Positions 14,874-22,576 of a stretch of 64,000 bases of DNA are shown here, piece by piece. Where the stretch lies: positions 868,001 through 932,000 of the forward strand of contig NZ_QFYQ01000001.1 of assembly GCF_003254475.1 (NCBI RefSeq), in the 5' to 3' direction. The stretch comes from Phenylobacterium soli (GTDB lineage: Bacteria; Pseudomonadota; Alphaproteobacteria; Caulobacterales; Caulobacteraceae). The first letter of the stretch is position 1; every line of letters begins with the position of its first letter. A model generated the notes under the pieces. That model saw only the letters and a program-made list of their open reading frames with translations. It made no database searches and was not told the origin of the DNA. Made by a program: the position numbers and the translations under genes.

Positions 14874-16397
14874 CTACTCCGCGGCGACCGCCTCGGGCCG
14901 CACGGCCTGGCCCTCGTAGCGGAACTCCGGCCCGTCGAGGTCGACCTTCGGGAGCTCGTTGCGCTCGGCCCAGTAGTCCTGGGTGTGCTGCCACTCGGGC
15001 TTGTTCCCCCGGCGCGGCATCAGGTCGATGTCGCGCATCAGATAGCCGGGGTTGAAGTTGTCCTCGTCGATCCAGGGCAGGCGCGGCATGTCCTTGTCCT
15101 CGGGCCGCAGCTGGACGCTGACCTTGGCGACGCCCTTCTTCTTCATGTGGTTCAGCAGGCGGCAGACGAAGTCGCCCATGATGTCGACGCGCAGGGTCCA
15201 GCTGGCCCGGAAGTAGCCGAACACCCACACCATGTTGGGCACGCCGGTGAACATCATGCCGCGGTAGGTGACGGTGTCGGCGAAGTCGATGGGCTTGCCG
15301 TCCACCTCGAACTTGATATCGCCGAGCACGCACAGGCGGAAGCCGGTGGCGGTGACGATGATGTCGGCTTCCAGCTCCTGGCCCGACTTCAGGAGGATGC
15401 CCTTGTCGGTGAAGCGCTCGATCTCGTCGGTGACGACGCTGGCCTTGCCCTCGCCGACCTTCTGGAAGATGTCGCCCTCCGGCACGAAGGCGATGCGCTG
15501 GCGCCAGGGGCGGTAGCGCGGGGTGAAGTGCTTCTCGGTGACCTCGGGGCCGACGAAGGCCGAGACGCCGGCCAGCAGCTCCTGCTTCACCGCCTCCGGC
15601 TCCTCGAAGGCGCGGCGGGTGAACTCCTCGCCCATCTTCAGGCGCTGGCGGCGGACGATCTCGTGGATCCAGTTCTCGTCGATCTCCAGGGCGCGCAGTT
15701 GGTCGGCCATGTCGTCGACGTTGCGGCCCGGCACGAAGTAGGTCGGCGAGCGCTGCAGCATGGTGGTGTGGGCGGTGTCGTCGGCGATCGCCGGCACCAG
15801 GGTGGCCGCGGTCGCCCCCGAGCCGATGACGATGACCTTCTTGCCCTTGTAGTCGAGGTTCTCGGGCCAGGTCTGCGGGTGGACGATCTGGCCCTTGAAG
15901 TCCTTCATCCCCGGCCAGTCCGGCGTGAAGCCCTCGGAATGGCGGTAGTAGCCCTGGCACATCCAGAGGAAGTTGCAGGTGAAGGTGAGGGTCTCGCCGG
16001 TGTCGGTGCGCTGGGCCTCGACCGTCCAGGTGTTGGTCTCGCTCGACCAGCGGGCGTTGGCGATCTTGTGCTTGTAGCGGATGTGGCGCTCGAGATCGTT
16101 CTCCTCGATCACCTCGCCCATGTACTTGAGGATCTCGTCGGCCGTGGCGATCGGCGCGCCGACCCAGGGCTTGAAGCGGTAGCCGAAGGTGTAGAGGTCG
16201 CTGTCCGAACGGATGCCCGGGTACTTGTGGGTGTGCCAGGTGCCGCCGAAGTCATCCAGCGCGTCCAGGATCACGAAGCTCCTGTCGGGCGACTGCTCCT
16301 TCAGGTGATAGGCCGCGCCGACGCCGGAGATGCCGGCGCCCACGATCAGCACGTCGAAATGCTCGGTCTTCGCCTGAGACTTGGCGGTCATATCCAT
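14874..16397 (-). CDS. Flavin-containing (Baeyer-Villiger type) monooxygenase
   Basis: 507 aa. The FAD Rossmann motif is VLIVGAGISGVGAAYHL near residue 20. The BVMO fingerprint F-x-G-x3-H-x3-W-P is present as FKGQIVHPQTWP (about residue 165). The NADPH dinucleotide motif is VIVIGSGATAATLVPAI. It inserts an oxygen next to a ketone, or acts as an N/S-oxygenase, using FAD, NADPH and O2. Start ATG 16397 has AGAGGGAA upstream. The promoter region holds an FNR-type box and a TTATC-AAC-GATAA palindrome. A role in ring or side-chain oxidation of ketones is inferred. Confidence 0.92.
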   Translation of the reverse strand: MDMTAKSQAKTEHFDVLIVGAGISGVGAAYHLKEQSPDRSFVILDALDDFGGTWHTHKYPGIRSDSDLYTFGYRFKPWVGAPIATADEILKYMGEVIEENDLERHIRYKHKIANARWSSETNTWTVEAQRTDTGETLTFTCNFLWMCQGYYRHSEGFTPDWPGMKDFKGQIVHPQTWPENLDYKGKKVIVIGSGATAATLVPAIADDTAHTTMLQRSPTYFVPGRNVDDMADQLRALEIDENWIHEIVRRQRLKMGEEFTRRAFEEPEAVKQELLAGVSAFVGPEVTEKHFTPRYRPWRQRIAFVPEGDIFQKVGEGKASVVTDEIERFTDKGILLKSGQELEADIIVTATGFRLCVLGDIKFEVDGKPIDFADTVTYRGMMFTGVPNMVWVFGYFRASWTLRVDIMGDFVCRLLNHMKKKGVAKVSVQLRPEDKDMPRLPWIDEDNFNPGYLMRDIDLMPRRGNKPEWQHTQDYWAERNELPKVDLDGPEFRYEGQAVRPEAVAAE

Positions 16398-16454
16398 GGA
16401 CGGTTCCCTCTTGCGCTTTTGGCGTCACTGTCCGGGCGTCTCTCAAGGGCGCCC

Positions 16455-16468
16455 TTGATCCAGATCAA
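16455..16468. promoter_or_regulatory. FNR/CRP-family binding box
   Basis: TTGAT-CCAG-ATCAA is an exact match to the FNR-type consensus TTGAT-N4-ATCAA. It lies 58 nt before the monooxygenase start and about 200 nt before the NsrR-like gene. Oxygen- or NO-responsive FNR/FixK/NnrR regulators use this site, but the regulator gene is not in the window. Confidence 0.65.
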
Positions 16469-16475
16469 AGATAAC

Positions 16476-16488
16476 TTATCAACGATAA
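16476..16488. promoter_or_regulatory. Perfect palindrome TTATC-AAC-GATAA
   Basis: A 13-bp palindrome with flanking GATAAC repeats (16470-16489), 79 nt before the monooxygenase start and just beyond the FNR-type box. It looks like a regulator operator; the binding protein is unknown. Confidence 0.45.
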
Positions 16489-16670
16489 CCAACCAACTCG
16501 GATTTGCGCAAGCGCCGTTCGACGACCCGGCTGCCAGTATTTTAAGGGGATCGCGCTGGAGGTTCCGGCGCGGCCGGGGCAAGCTGGACGCCGAACTCGC
16601 AATCGGGCTCGCAATTTTCCGGCCTCGCTGCCTCGCTCCTGTCCCGCTTCCGTCGCCAACGAACCCTTCC

Positions 16671-17147
16671 ATGCGCCTGACCGTCTATACCGACTACGCC
16701 CTGCGGGTTCTGATGTACGTGGCCGTCACCGGCGAGCCCAAGGCGTCGGGCGAGCCGTCCCGGGCGCGGCCGACCATCGCCGGCATCGCGGCGAGCTACG
16801 GCATCTCGCGCAACCATCTGATGAAGGTGGTCCACGAGCTGGGCCTGGCCGGCTATCTCGAGACCACCCGCGGTAAGAACGGCGGCCTGAAGCTGGCCCG
16901 GCCGGCGGCCGAGATCGTGCTCGGCGAGGTGGTCCGCAAGACCGAGCCGGACCTCGCCTTCGTCCCTTGCCTGGATCTGGTCAACGCGACCTGCGCCATC
17001 ACCCCGGCCTGCCGGCTCCGCGGCGCCATGCACCAGGCCCGCGCGGCCTTCCTGAAGGTGCTGGACAGCTACACCCTCGCTGACCTGGTGGAGAACCGCG
17101 CCGCCCTCGAGGGCCTGTTGAGCCGCGTCGAGGTCCCCGCGGACTAG
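16671..17147 (+). CDS. nsrR: Rrf2-family regulator, NsrR-like [Fe-S] sensor
   Basis: 158 aa from ATG 16671; the longer upstream frame is antisense to the monooxygenase. The winged helix opens with MRLTVYTDYALRVLMYVA, typical of NsrR, and continues with IAASYGISRNHLMKVVHEL. Three cysteines C100, C108 and C114 end in the NsrR-like NATCAITPACRL, suited to binding an iron-sulfur cluster that NO destroys. A matching operator is found at the haemoglobin start 770 bp downstream, supporting an NO-responsive repressor. IscR is less likely because no isc genes are nearby. Its stop overlaps that of the convergent Nfu gene. Confidence 0.85.
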   Translation: MRLTVYTDYALRVLMYVAVTGEPKASGEPSRARPTIAGIAASYGISRNHLMKVVHELGLAGYLETTRGKNGGLKLARPAAEIVLGEVVRKTEPDLAFVPCLDLVNATCAITPACRLRGAMHQARAAFLKVLDSYTLADLVENRAALEGLLSRVEVPAD

Positions 17148-17845
17148 GGCGTCCGCTCCGGACGCCGCGGGATCTCCCGTCCGCCGTGGGTGAACACCGG
17201 CCGCGCGCCGGCGCCGCGGCCGCCGAAGCCTTCGATCCAGCGGCGCAGGCGCGAGGCTCCGGCGGGCGCGGGCGCCCCGCCGATCTCCTCGACCCGCGCC
17301 ACCTCGGGAACGTAGCGGCGCACGATCTGCTCGATCCCGGACTTCAGGGTCAGGCGTGAGGAGGGGCAGCCGCCGCAGGCCCCCTGCATGCGGATCCACA
17401 GCACCCCGGTGTCGGCGTCGAAGCGCTCGAACAGCACGTCGCCGCCGTCGCGGGCGACGCCCGGGCGGACATGCAGCCCCAGCACCTGCCGGATCTCCTC
17501 CTCGATCGGATCCTGGCCGGCGTCCTCGACCGGCGGCGAGTCGTCGGCGATGGCCGGTGCGCCGGAGGCCAGATGCTCGGCGATCGCGGCGATGACGGCG
17601 TAGCGCAGGGCGCTCCAGGGCGGCCCCGCGGCGGCGCGGGTGACGGTCACGAAACCCGGCGCGACGAACACCCGCTCGACGCCCGCCAGCCCGAACAGCG
17701 CCGCGGCCAGCGTCGAGCGCGCCGCATCGAAGCCGCTGCGGGCCAAGGCGTAGGTCGCGCCCTCGGTGAGGCGCGCCCCGGGGGCGAGCTCGGGAATGAA
17801 CTTCAGGGCGTCCGGGTTGGGCGTCTGCTCGGTGAGGACGAGCAC
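17144..17845 (-). CDS. Nfu/NifU-type iron-sulfur cluster carrier
   Basis: 233 aa from GTG 17845, preceded by AAGGA and giving the standard beginning VLVLTEQTPNPDALKFIP; the longer frame is not needed. Two domains: an N-terminal Nfu_N scaffold domain (1-90) and a C-terminal NifU domain with GAC157GGC160PSS, the cluster-binding pair. A Pro/Arg-rich tail of about 45 residues is extra. It delivers [4Fe-4S] clusters to target proteins in the cytosol. It is divergent from the haemoglobin, and the NsrR-type operator between them could govern both, making cluster repair part of a nitrosative-stress response. Confidence 0.88.
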   Translation of the reverse strand: MLVLTEQTPNPDALKFIPELAPGARLTEGATYALARSGFDAARSTLAAALFGLAGVERVFVAPGFVTVTRAAAGPPWSALRYAVIAAIAEHLASGAPAIADDSPPVEDAGQDPIEEEIRQVLGLHVRPGVARDGGDVLFERFDADTGVLWIRMQGACGGCPSSRLTLKSGIEQIVRRYVPEVARVEEIGGAPAPAGASRLRRWIEGFGGRGAGARPVFTHGGREIPRRPERTP

Positions 17846-17912
17846 CGGCGGGGTCCTTCGCACGATCGGGCCGACCGGCCCTTGCCTGCGACAGGTAGGC
17901 CCTGGCCAAACC

Positions 17913-17939
17913 ATAAGCAATATTCTAAATACATCTTAT
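17913..17939. promoter_or_regulatory. NsrR-type operator overlapping the haemoglobin start
   Basis: Half-sites ATAAGCAATATT (17913-17924) and AATACATCTTAT (17928-17939) are inverted repeats matching at 9 of 12. The right half, read on the minus strand, is AAGATGTATTT, which fits the NsrR half-site AAGATGYATTT, with an 11-1-11 layout. The repeat runs into the ATG at 17938, so a bound repressor would cover the translation start, and no Shine-Dalgarno is present. Confidence 0.75.
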
Positions 17940-18375
17940 GAGCTCGATCCAGGAACGCCGCGCCCAGCTGGCCCCCGGAACCGCCGCCGGGGTCACCGAG
18001 GACATGATCCAGGGCCTCGTCCACGCCTTCTACGCCAAGGTCCGCAAGGACCCTGCGCTCGGGCCGATCTTCAACGCGGTGATCGTCGACTGGAACGAGC
18101 ACCTCGCCAAGCTGTGCGACTTCTGGTCCTCGGTTCTCCTGATGACCGGCCGCTTCCACGGGGCGCCGATGGCCGCCCATGTGCGCCTGCCCGACGCGCG
18201 GGCGACCCACTTCGCGCGCTGGCTGCACCTGTTCCGCGAGACGGCCGCTGAGACCTGCCCGCCAGAGGCGGCGGCCCTGTTCGTCTCGCGGGCCGAGATC
18301 ATCGCCCAGAGCCTGCAGCTCGGAATCGCCGCCCACCGCGGCGAGCTGCCGCCGATGCGCGTCGCCGCCTCATAG
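17938..18375 (+). CDS. Group III truncated haemoglobin
   Basis: 145 aa. Globin features: the FYAKVRKDPALGPIF B-helix region, WNEHL with the distal-side H55, FWSSVLLMTGRFHGAPMAAH with probable proximal H81, and HFARWLHLF with the conserved Trp95. This matches group III truncated globins, linked to NO and peroxide detoxification. The start is taken as ATG 17938 because the family needs this N-terminal extension. There is no ribosome site, so the message may be leaderless. Predicted to be repressed by the NsrR-like protein encoded nearby. Confidence 0.93.
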   Translation: MSSIQERRAQLAPGTAAGVTEDMIQGLVHAFYAKVRKDPALGPIFNAVIVDWNEHLAKLCDFWSSVLLMTGRFHGAPMAAHVRLPDARATHFARWLHLFRETAAETCPPEAAALFVSRAEIIAQSLQLGIAAHRGELPPMRVAAS

Positions 18376-18400
18376 AAGGCTTTCTGGAAGGGCCCGTCCC

Positions 18401-18553
18401 ATGTTCCGCCTGCTGATGCTGCCCTCGAACCTGGTCTGCGACCGGCTGGGGATTTCCGACGAGCACGAGCGCGGCATGGTCCGCATGCTGGTCAACACCC
18501 TGATCTGGATCACGGTGCTGATCACGGTCCTGACCCTCGTCTGGACCCTCTAG
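18401..18553 (+). CDS. Small single-pass membrane protein downstream of haemoglobin
   Basis: 50 aa, ATG 18401 with GGAAGGGCCC upstream, 25 nt after the globin stop. Residues 1-28 are amphipathic with DEHERGMVRM; residues 29-49 form one strong hydrophobic helix (VNTLIWITVLITVLTLVWTL). No known domain. Position and spacing suggest co-transcription with the haemoglobin, hence possible nitrosative-stress control. Function unknown. Confidence 0.7.
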   Translation: MFRLLMLPSNLVCDRLGISDEHERGMVRMLVNTLIWITVLITVLTLVWTL

Positions 18554-18566
18554 GCGAGAGTTCCGA

Positions 18567-20390
18567 CTAGGGCTTGAGGCCGATCGTCCGGCCCGGCATG
18601 CCGGCCGCGTCGAAGTAGCGCCGGCCCTCCGCCTCCTGGGCGTTCAGCACGGTCACGAAGCCGTTGGCGGCCGGCGCCGAGCGCAGGACGAGCGCCTTGC
18701 TCTCCGGCGGGGCGGGACCGTCGGCCAGGGCCTCGGCCATCACCCGGCCGGTGAGCCGGCCGCGCGGCGCCATGTCGAACCCGAGGACGTGGGCCAGGGT
18801 CGGCGCCCAGTCGGCGTTGCTGACCGGCGCCGGATCGACGAACCCCTTGCGGAAATCGGGACCGGTGGCGGCCATGAAGTTGTGGGTGTCCTGGCGGCCG
18901 AACGAGCCATGGATGCCCTGGCCCTGCTGCTGCTCGCTGTCGGCCACCTCGGCGCCGCAGACCTCCGGATCGGCGCAGCCGGTGGAGAAGCTGCGGAAGC
19001 CCACCGCCATGTCGGGGGGCGGTGTGCGCGAGGCGCCCACGAGGTTGACGGCGCTGGTCGGCAAGGCGCCGGGAACCGGCCCCAGCGCGTCCCGGACGAA
19101 GAGGGCGCCGGTGTAGTCCTGGGTCGCAAGGAAGGCGGCGATCCGGCGGGCGAGCGCCTTGGCGTTGGCGCCCGGCAGCCAGATCAGGTTCGTGCCGCCG
19201 TTCGGCGCCACCACCACCTCGGGATGGGCCGGATCGGCGCCGATCAGCGCCCCGTTCTTCGGCCGGAAGCCGCCCTTCAGGTCGACCGGCAGGCCGTTGC
19301 CGTCGTGCAGCGGCAGCTTCAGCGCCCGGGCGAGGTCGATGGCCAGGAAGCCCGGCGGCAGGAAGCCGGGCGTCACATCCCGGTACTTCAGCTTCGCCGC
19401 GCCGCTCGTCCGGCTCTGGCGCGACATCACCGAAAAGCCGTGGTCGGCGGTGACCACAATGTCGGTCTCGGCCTCCAGGCCCAGGCCCTTCACGGCGTCG
19501 CGCAGGGCCTGAAGGTCGTTCGAGGCGTTCCGGATCGCGGCCATGGTCGTCGGCCCGTTGATGCCGGGGGTCAGGCTGTTGAGGCTGTCGCCCTCGTTGT
19601 GCTGGGTGCCGTCCGGATCGCGCGACCAGAACACCAGCACGAACGGCCGGCCTTCGGCCTTGAAGCGCGGCAGCAGCACCTGGGTAGCCACCTTCAGGAA
19701 CCAGTCCTGCTGCTCCACATTGGCGACGATCGCGCCGGGCATGTTGTAGGCGCCGCCGGACCCGTTCAGGCCGCGGTCGGGCGCCTCTGCCGGCAGGCCC
19801 GCCGCCTTGATGGCCTCGGCGATCCCTGGGGGCAGCGGCACGCCCTCCCCGTCCTTCCAGCCGGTGTCGTCGTCGATGACGATCCCTTCCCGCCCGGCCA
19901 GCGCGGGGAGGTCCTGGACCCCGGCCGGGCCCTGCTTGCCGATAACCGCCGTGGCGTAGCCCTTGGCGCGGGCCGCCGTCAGCAGGTTCACCTCGCCGAG
20001 GTAGTTGCCCGCGTAGCGCTCGTTCACGTGCGAGAGGACGACGTTGTTCTCGAGCCCCGCCAGCGGCGAGGCGTAGGGCGCGGGAAAGCCCTTCCCCACC
20101 CAGATTGTGTTTCCGAAGTCGCCGGTGTCGCCGAGGTAGTGGCCGGTGGCGATGGCCGAGGCGTTCGGCGTGGTCACCGTCGGATAGAGCGAGTGGCTGT
20201 TGGCGAAGTCGACGCCTTCGCTGCGCACCTGCGCCAGGGCGGGCGCGGTCTGCGGCGTCACGATCCGCGAGCGCAGCCCGTCGGCCACGAAGATGATCAC
20301 GTTGTGCGGCGCGGCCCCGGCGGCGCCGGAACCGAGGGCGGAGAGCGCCAGGAAGGCGCCGGCGAACAGGGGGCGGAGAATCGCTTTCAT
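18567..20390 (-). CDS. Alkaline-phosphatase-superfamily phosphodiesterase (NPP type), exported
   Basis: 607 aa from ATG 20390; a TTG 12 nt upstream is the alternative. The signal peptide ends near ALGSGAAGAAP. Metal site 1 begins with FVADGLR (D37). The nucleophile segment is YPTVTTPNASAIATG, with T73 in the place of the NPP catalytic Thr. Downstream metal ligands appear in FWSRDPDGTQHNEGDS, VTADHGFS and GRQDTHNFMAATGPDF. It hydrolyses phosphodiester or phosphomonoester bonds in the periplasm; the natural substrate is unknown. Monocistronic, convergent with the small membrane protein. Confidence 0.88.
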   Translation of the reverse strand: MKAILRPLFAGAFLALSALGSGAAGAAPHNVIIFVADGLRSRIVTPQTAPALAQVRSEGVDFANSHSLYPTVTTPNASAIATGHYLGDTGDFGNTIWVGKGFPAPYASPLAGLENNVVLSHVNERYAGNYLGEVNLLTAARAKGYATAVIGKQGPAGVQDLPALAGREGIVIDDDTGWKDGEGVPLPPGIAEAIKAAGLPAEAPDRGLNGSGGAYNMPGAIVANVEQQDWFLKVATQVLLPRFKAEGRPFVLVFWSRDPDGTQHNEGDSLNSLTPGINGPTTMAAIRNASNDLQALRDAVKGLGLEAETDIVVTADHGFSVMSRQSRTSGAAKLKYRDVTPGFLPPGFLAIDLARALKLPLHDGNGLPVDLKGGFRPKNGALIGADPAHPEVVVAPNGGTNLIWLPGANAKALARRIAAFLATQDYTGALFVRDALGPVPGALPTSAVNLVGASRTPPPDMAVGFRSFSTGCADPEVCGAEVADSEQQQGQGIHGSFGRQDTHNFMAATGPDFRKGFVDPAPVSNADWAPTLAHVLGFDMAPRGRLTGRVMAEALADGPAPPESKALVLRSAPAANGFVTVLNAQEAEGRRYFDAAGMPGRTIGLKP

Positions 20391-20619
20391 GAGGGCGCGC
20401 AAAATGGCGCCGCTTCATGACAATTGCGCTGCGGATCCGGCGGAACGCGGTTCGGCTGCGACGGCGCCGAGTCGACGAAGCGATCGGCCGAGGCGGCGCC
20501 CCATTCACGCCAGAATTATCTGAGCGGCCGGCAGCTCTTCGAGGTGTCTGTCAGTATAGCCGTTGTCGCGGCGAGATGACGCATTAGATCGCCGCCTCGT
20601 TTGTCCCATCTAGCGCTCC

Positions 20620-21351
20620 ATGCGCCGCCAGATCCTCTCGACAGTCACGCTCGTTCATCGCATCGCCGAGCGTGTGGAATCCTTCGGTCCGCGCGGCATA
20701 CTTGCGCTTGCTATCGGCGTGGCTGTGGGCTCCCTCGGGATTGCCGAGGCGGCGGTGCGTGCGGAGGCCCGGAACGGGGACGCCGTCCCCGCCCTGGCCC
20801 AGCTGACCTCGGCGCCGGCGCCGCGCGAGGCCGTGCAGCTCGCTCCGCAGGGGCCGGTCTGGGACGGGCTCGACATCGACGGCGACGGCGCGCCGGACTT
20901 CGCCAATCCGACCGGCGGGGAGCCGCGCGGCCATGACGCTTTCGGCGACGGCTATTTCCACGCCTCGCGCGATGGCGGCGCCCGGGCGCACGAGGGCGTC
21001 GACTACGACAGCCGGTCGGGCCAGCTCGTGCTCGCTCCGATCTCCGGCTACGTCTCGAAGATCGGCTACGCCTATCCGGGCGACGAGCGCTTCAAGTACG
21101 TCGAGATCGACAATCCGGCCCTGCACCTCCAGGCGCGGGTCTTCTACGTGAACCCCAAGGTGGAGGTCGGCCAGACGGTGGAGCTCGGCCACGCCGTGGG
21201 CACGGCGCACAGCCTGCAGGGCCGCTATGCCGGTATCACCGACCACATCCATCTGGAGCTGGAGCGGCGCGGCCGCAGGATAGACGCGCAGACGGTGATC
21301 ATGGCCCGCGCCCCGACGCCGGGGCTCGGCCTCGCGGCGGCGATGAACTAG
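20620..21351 (+). CDS. M23 (LytM-type) peptidase domain protein
   Basis: 243 aa. An N-terminal membrane helix (about 26-46) acts as anchor or uncleaved signal. A D-x-D-G-D-G-x-x-D loop (D85-D93), like a dockerin/EF-hand calcium site, precedes the peptidase domain. Zinc ligands of M23 are present as H124-xxx-D128 and H209-x-H211. The intact metal site suggests an active endopeptidase cutting peptidoglycan cross-links in the periplasm. Start ATG 20620 has no clear ribosome site. The stop overlaps that of the convergent small gene. Confidence 0.85.
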   Translation: MRRQILSTVTLVHRIAERVESFGPRGILALAIGVAVGSLGIAEAAVRAEARNGDAVPALAQLTSAPAPREAVQLAPQGPVWDGLDIDGDGAPDFANPTGGEPRGHDAFGDGYFHASRDGGARAHEGVDYDSRSGQLVLAPISGYVSKIGYAYPGDERFKYVEIDNPALHLQARVFYVNPKVEVGQTVELGHAVGTAHSLQGRYAGITDHIHLELERRGRRIDAQTVIMARAPTPGLGLAAAMN

Positions 21352-21617
21352 TCCGCCGCCTCGTCGTCGCCGGCCTCGGGCTCGCTTTCGCCGTCCATTG
21401 CGGTGCGCGGGCCGTCCGTCGAGGAGCCTGTGCGATGGCCGTCGGGCGTGACGCCGGGCGCATCCCAGGTCGCGGTCTCGCGGACCGCCTCGTCCGGGTC
21501 GGCGCGGTCCTCGCCCGAACCCAGGCCCCCCGCCCCATAGCCGGTGCGGTAGGCCGCGCCCCCGCCGGCGCCGGTCTTCGGTCCCGAGCGCTGCTCTGTC
21601 TTGCGGATGTCGGCCAT
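21348..21617 (-). CDS. Small charged, disordered hypothetical protein
   Basis: 89 aa from ATG 21617 (CGGAG upstream). It begins MADIRKTEQRSG and is rich in Gly, Asp, Glu and Thr with a GAGGGAAYRTGYGAGGLG segment. No hydrophobic core is visible, so it is probably intrinsically disordered. No family recognised; similar low-complexity acidic proteins in this order are often stress-induced. Confidence 0.6.
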   Translation of the reverse strand: MADIRKTEQRSGPKTGAGGGAAYRTGYGAGGLGSGEDRADPDEAVRETATWDAPGVTPDGHRTGSSTDGPRTAMDGESEPEAGDDEAAD

Positions 21618-21695
21618 GGCGGGTGCTCCGGGACCACAGATTCGGGCAGCCAACCCGCGGGGCCTTGGCGGCGTTCCGACCCCCGAACGCAGAAA

Positions 21696-21715
21696 GCCCC
21701 GCCTCGCGGCGGGGC
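21696..21715 (-). terminator. Intrinsic terminator for the GlsB-like gene
   Basis: Stem GCCCCGCC / GGCGGGGC with a TCGC loop; on the minus strand it is followed by TTTCTG. Located 56 nt after the stop of the gene at 21771-22028. Confidence 0.7.
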
Positions 21716-21770
21716 CTTCCTAACTCTCCCCAAGCGCTCCGGACGTGTCCGGAGACGCGCCTTCAGGGTC

Positions 21771-22028
21771 CTATAGGGCCCGTCGGCCGACCAGGGCGTG
21801 GTAGATGAACAGGACCACCACGGCGCCGACGATGGCGACAAGGATGGAATAGATATTCAGACCGGTGACGCCGGCGGCGCCGAAGCGGGTGAACAGGAAG
21901 CCGCCGACAAACGCGCCGACGACACCGAGGATGAGGTCGAGCAGCAGGCTGCCGCCGGTCCGGTTCACGAGCTTGCTGGCGATGAAGCCGGCGATCAGGC
22001 CCAGCACAATCCAGGCAAGAACAGACAT
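21771..22028 (-). CDS. GlsB/YeaQ/YmgE-family small membrane protein
   Basis: 85 aa from ATG 22028 with CGGAGAAA ahead. Three hydrophobic helices with the family pattern WIVLGLIAGFIASKLV, GGSLLLDLILGVVGAFVGGFLF and YSILVAIVGAVVVLFIYHAL. Members are called transglycosylase-associated proteins and are usually general-stress inducible; the biochemical role is unclear. The longer in-frame extension is not supported. Confidence 0.9.
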   Translation of the reverse strand: MSVLAWIVLGLIAGFIASKLVNRTGGSLLLDLILGVVGAFVGGFLFTRFGAAGVTGLNIYSILVAIVGAVVVLFIYHALVGRRAL

Positions 22029-22222
22029 GGCGTTTCTCCGAGCTGCCGGCCTTTCAACAGGTTGGCCGGCGGAATGCCCGAAAAAAGACAAGAGGCGACG
22101 GTTGGTTCCGGAGGTTGTCCGCATGAAGGCCAAAGGGCGGTTTGGCCGGCGGACGGCAACCTTGAGCATATCTCAGGCGTTTCAGACCGATGCGTGTCGC
22201 CGCAACCAAGGAGAACTGACCT

Positions 22223-22537
22223 TTGCGCAACAAGCTGATCGCGTCCGCGACTCTCGCCGTTTCCGCCCTGAGCCTGGCGGCGGCCCCGATGGTCGCGAGC
22301 GCGCAACCTCAACATGGCCGGCACAAGGTGCTGGTCTGCGGCGCGAGCCGACATGCGAAGAACACCGGCACCGTCGTCGGCGCCATCACCGGCGGCCTGC
22401 TGGGTAACGCCGTCAGCCACGGCGGCGGCCGCACCGGCGGCACGATCATCGGCGCCGGCGTTGGCGCCGTGGCCGGCCACCAGATCGCCAAGTCCAACGG
22501 CAAGCGTCACTGCCACTACGAGTGGCGCAGCTACTGA
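22223..22537 (+). CDS. Glycine-zipper 2TM-domain envelope protein
   Basis: 104 aa from TTG 22223 with AAGGAG upstream. Signal peptide cleaved near VASA-QPQ. A glycine zipper follows: GTVVGAITGGLLGNAV and GGTIIGAGVGAVAGHQI, typical of the SlyB/17-kDa antigen fold. Two cysteines (in LVCG and RHCHYE) could form a disulfide. There is no lipobox, so it is a soluble or membrane-inserted periplasmic protein. Likely envelope-stress related. Confidence 0.82.
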   Translation: MRNKLIASATLAVSALSLAAAPMVASAQPQHGRHKVLVCGASRHAKNTGTVVGAITGGLLGNAVSHGGGRTGGTIIGAGVGAVAGHQIAKSNGKRHCHYEWRSY

Positions 22538-22555
22538 CCGCGCCGCCCCGCTCAC

Positions 22556-22576
22556 CTGACCGGCTCCGCCGGTCAG
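22556..22576. terminator. Hairpin between convergent genes (weak terminator candidate)
   Basis: Stem CTGACCGG / CCGGTCAG with loop CTCCG, overlapping the stop codon of the binding-protein gene. No T-tract on either side. Confidence 0.35.

Noticed and set aside
14985-16670. Long N-terminal extension of the NsrR-like frame
   Set aside because: It is the antisense of the monooxygenase; the Rrf2 fold starts at 16671 with MRLTVYTDYALR.
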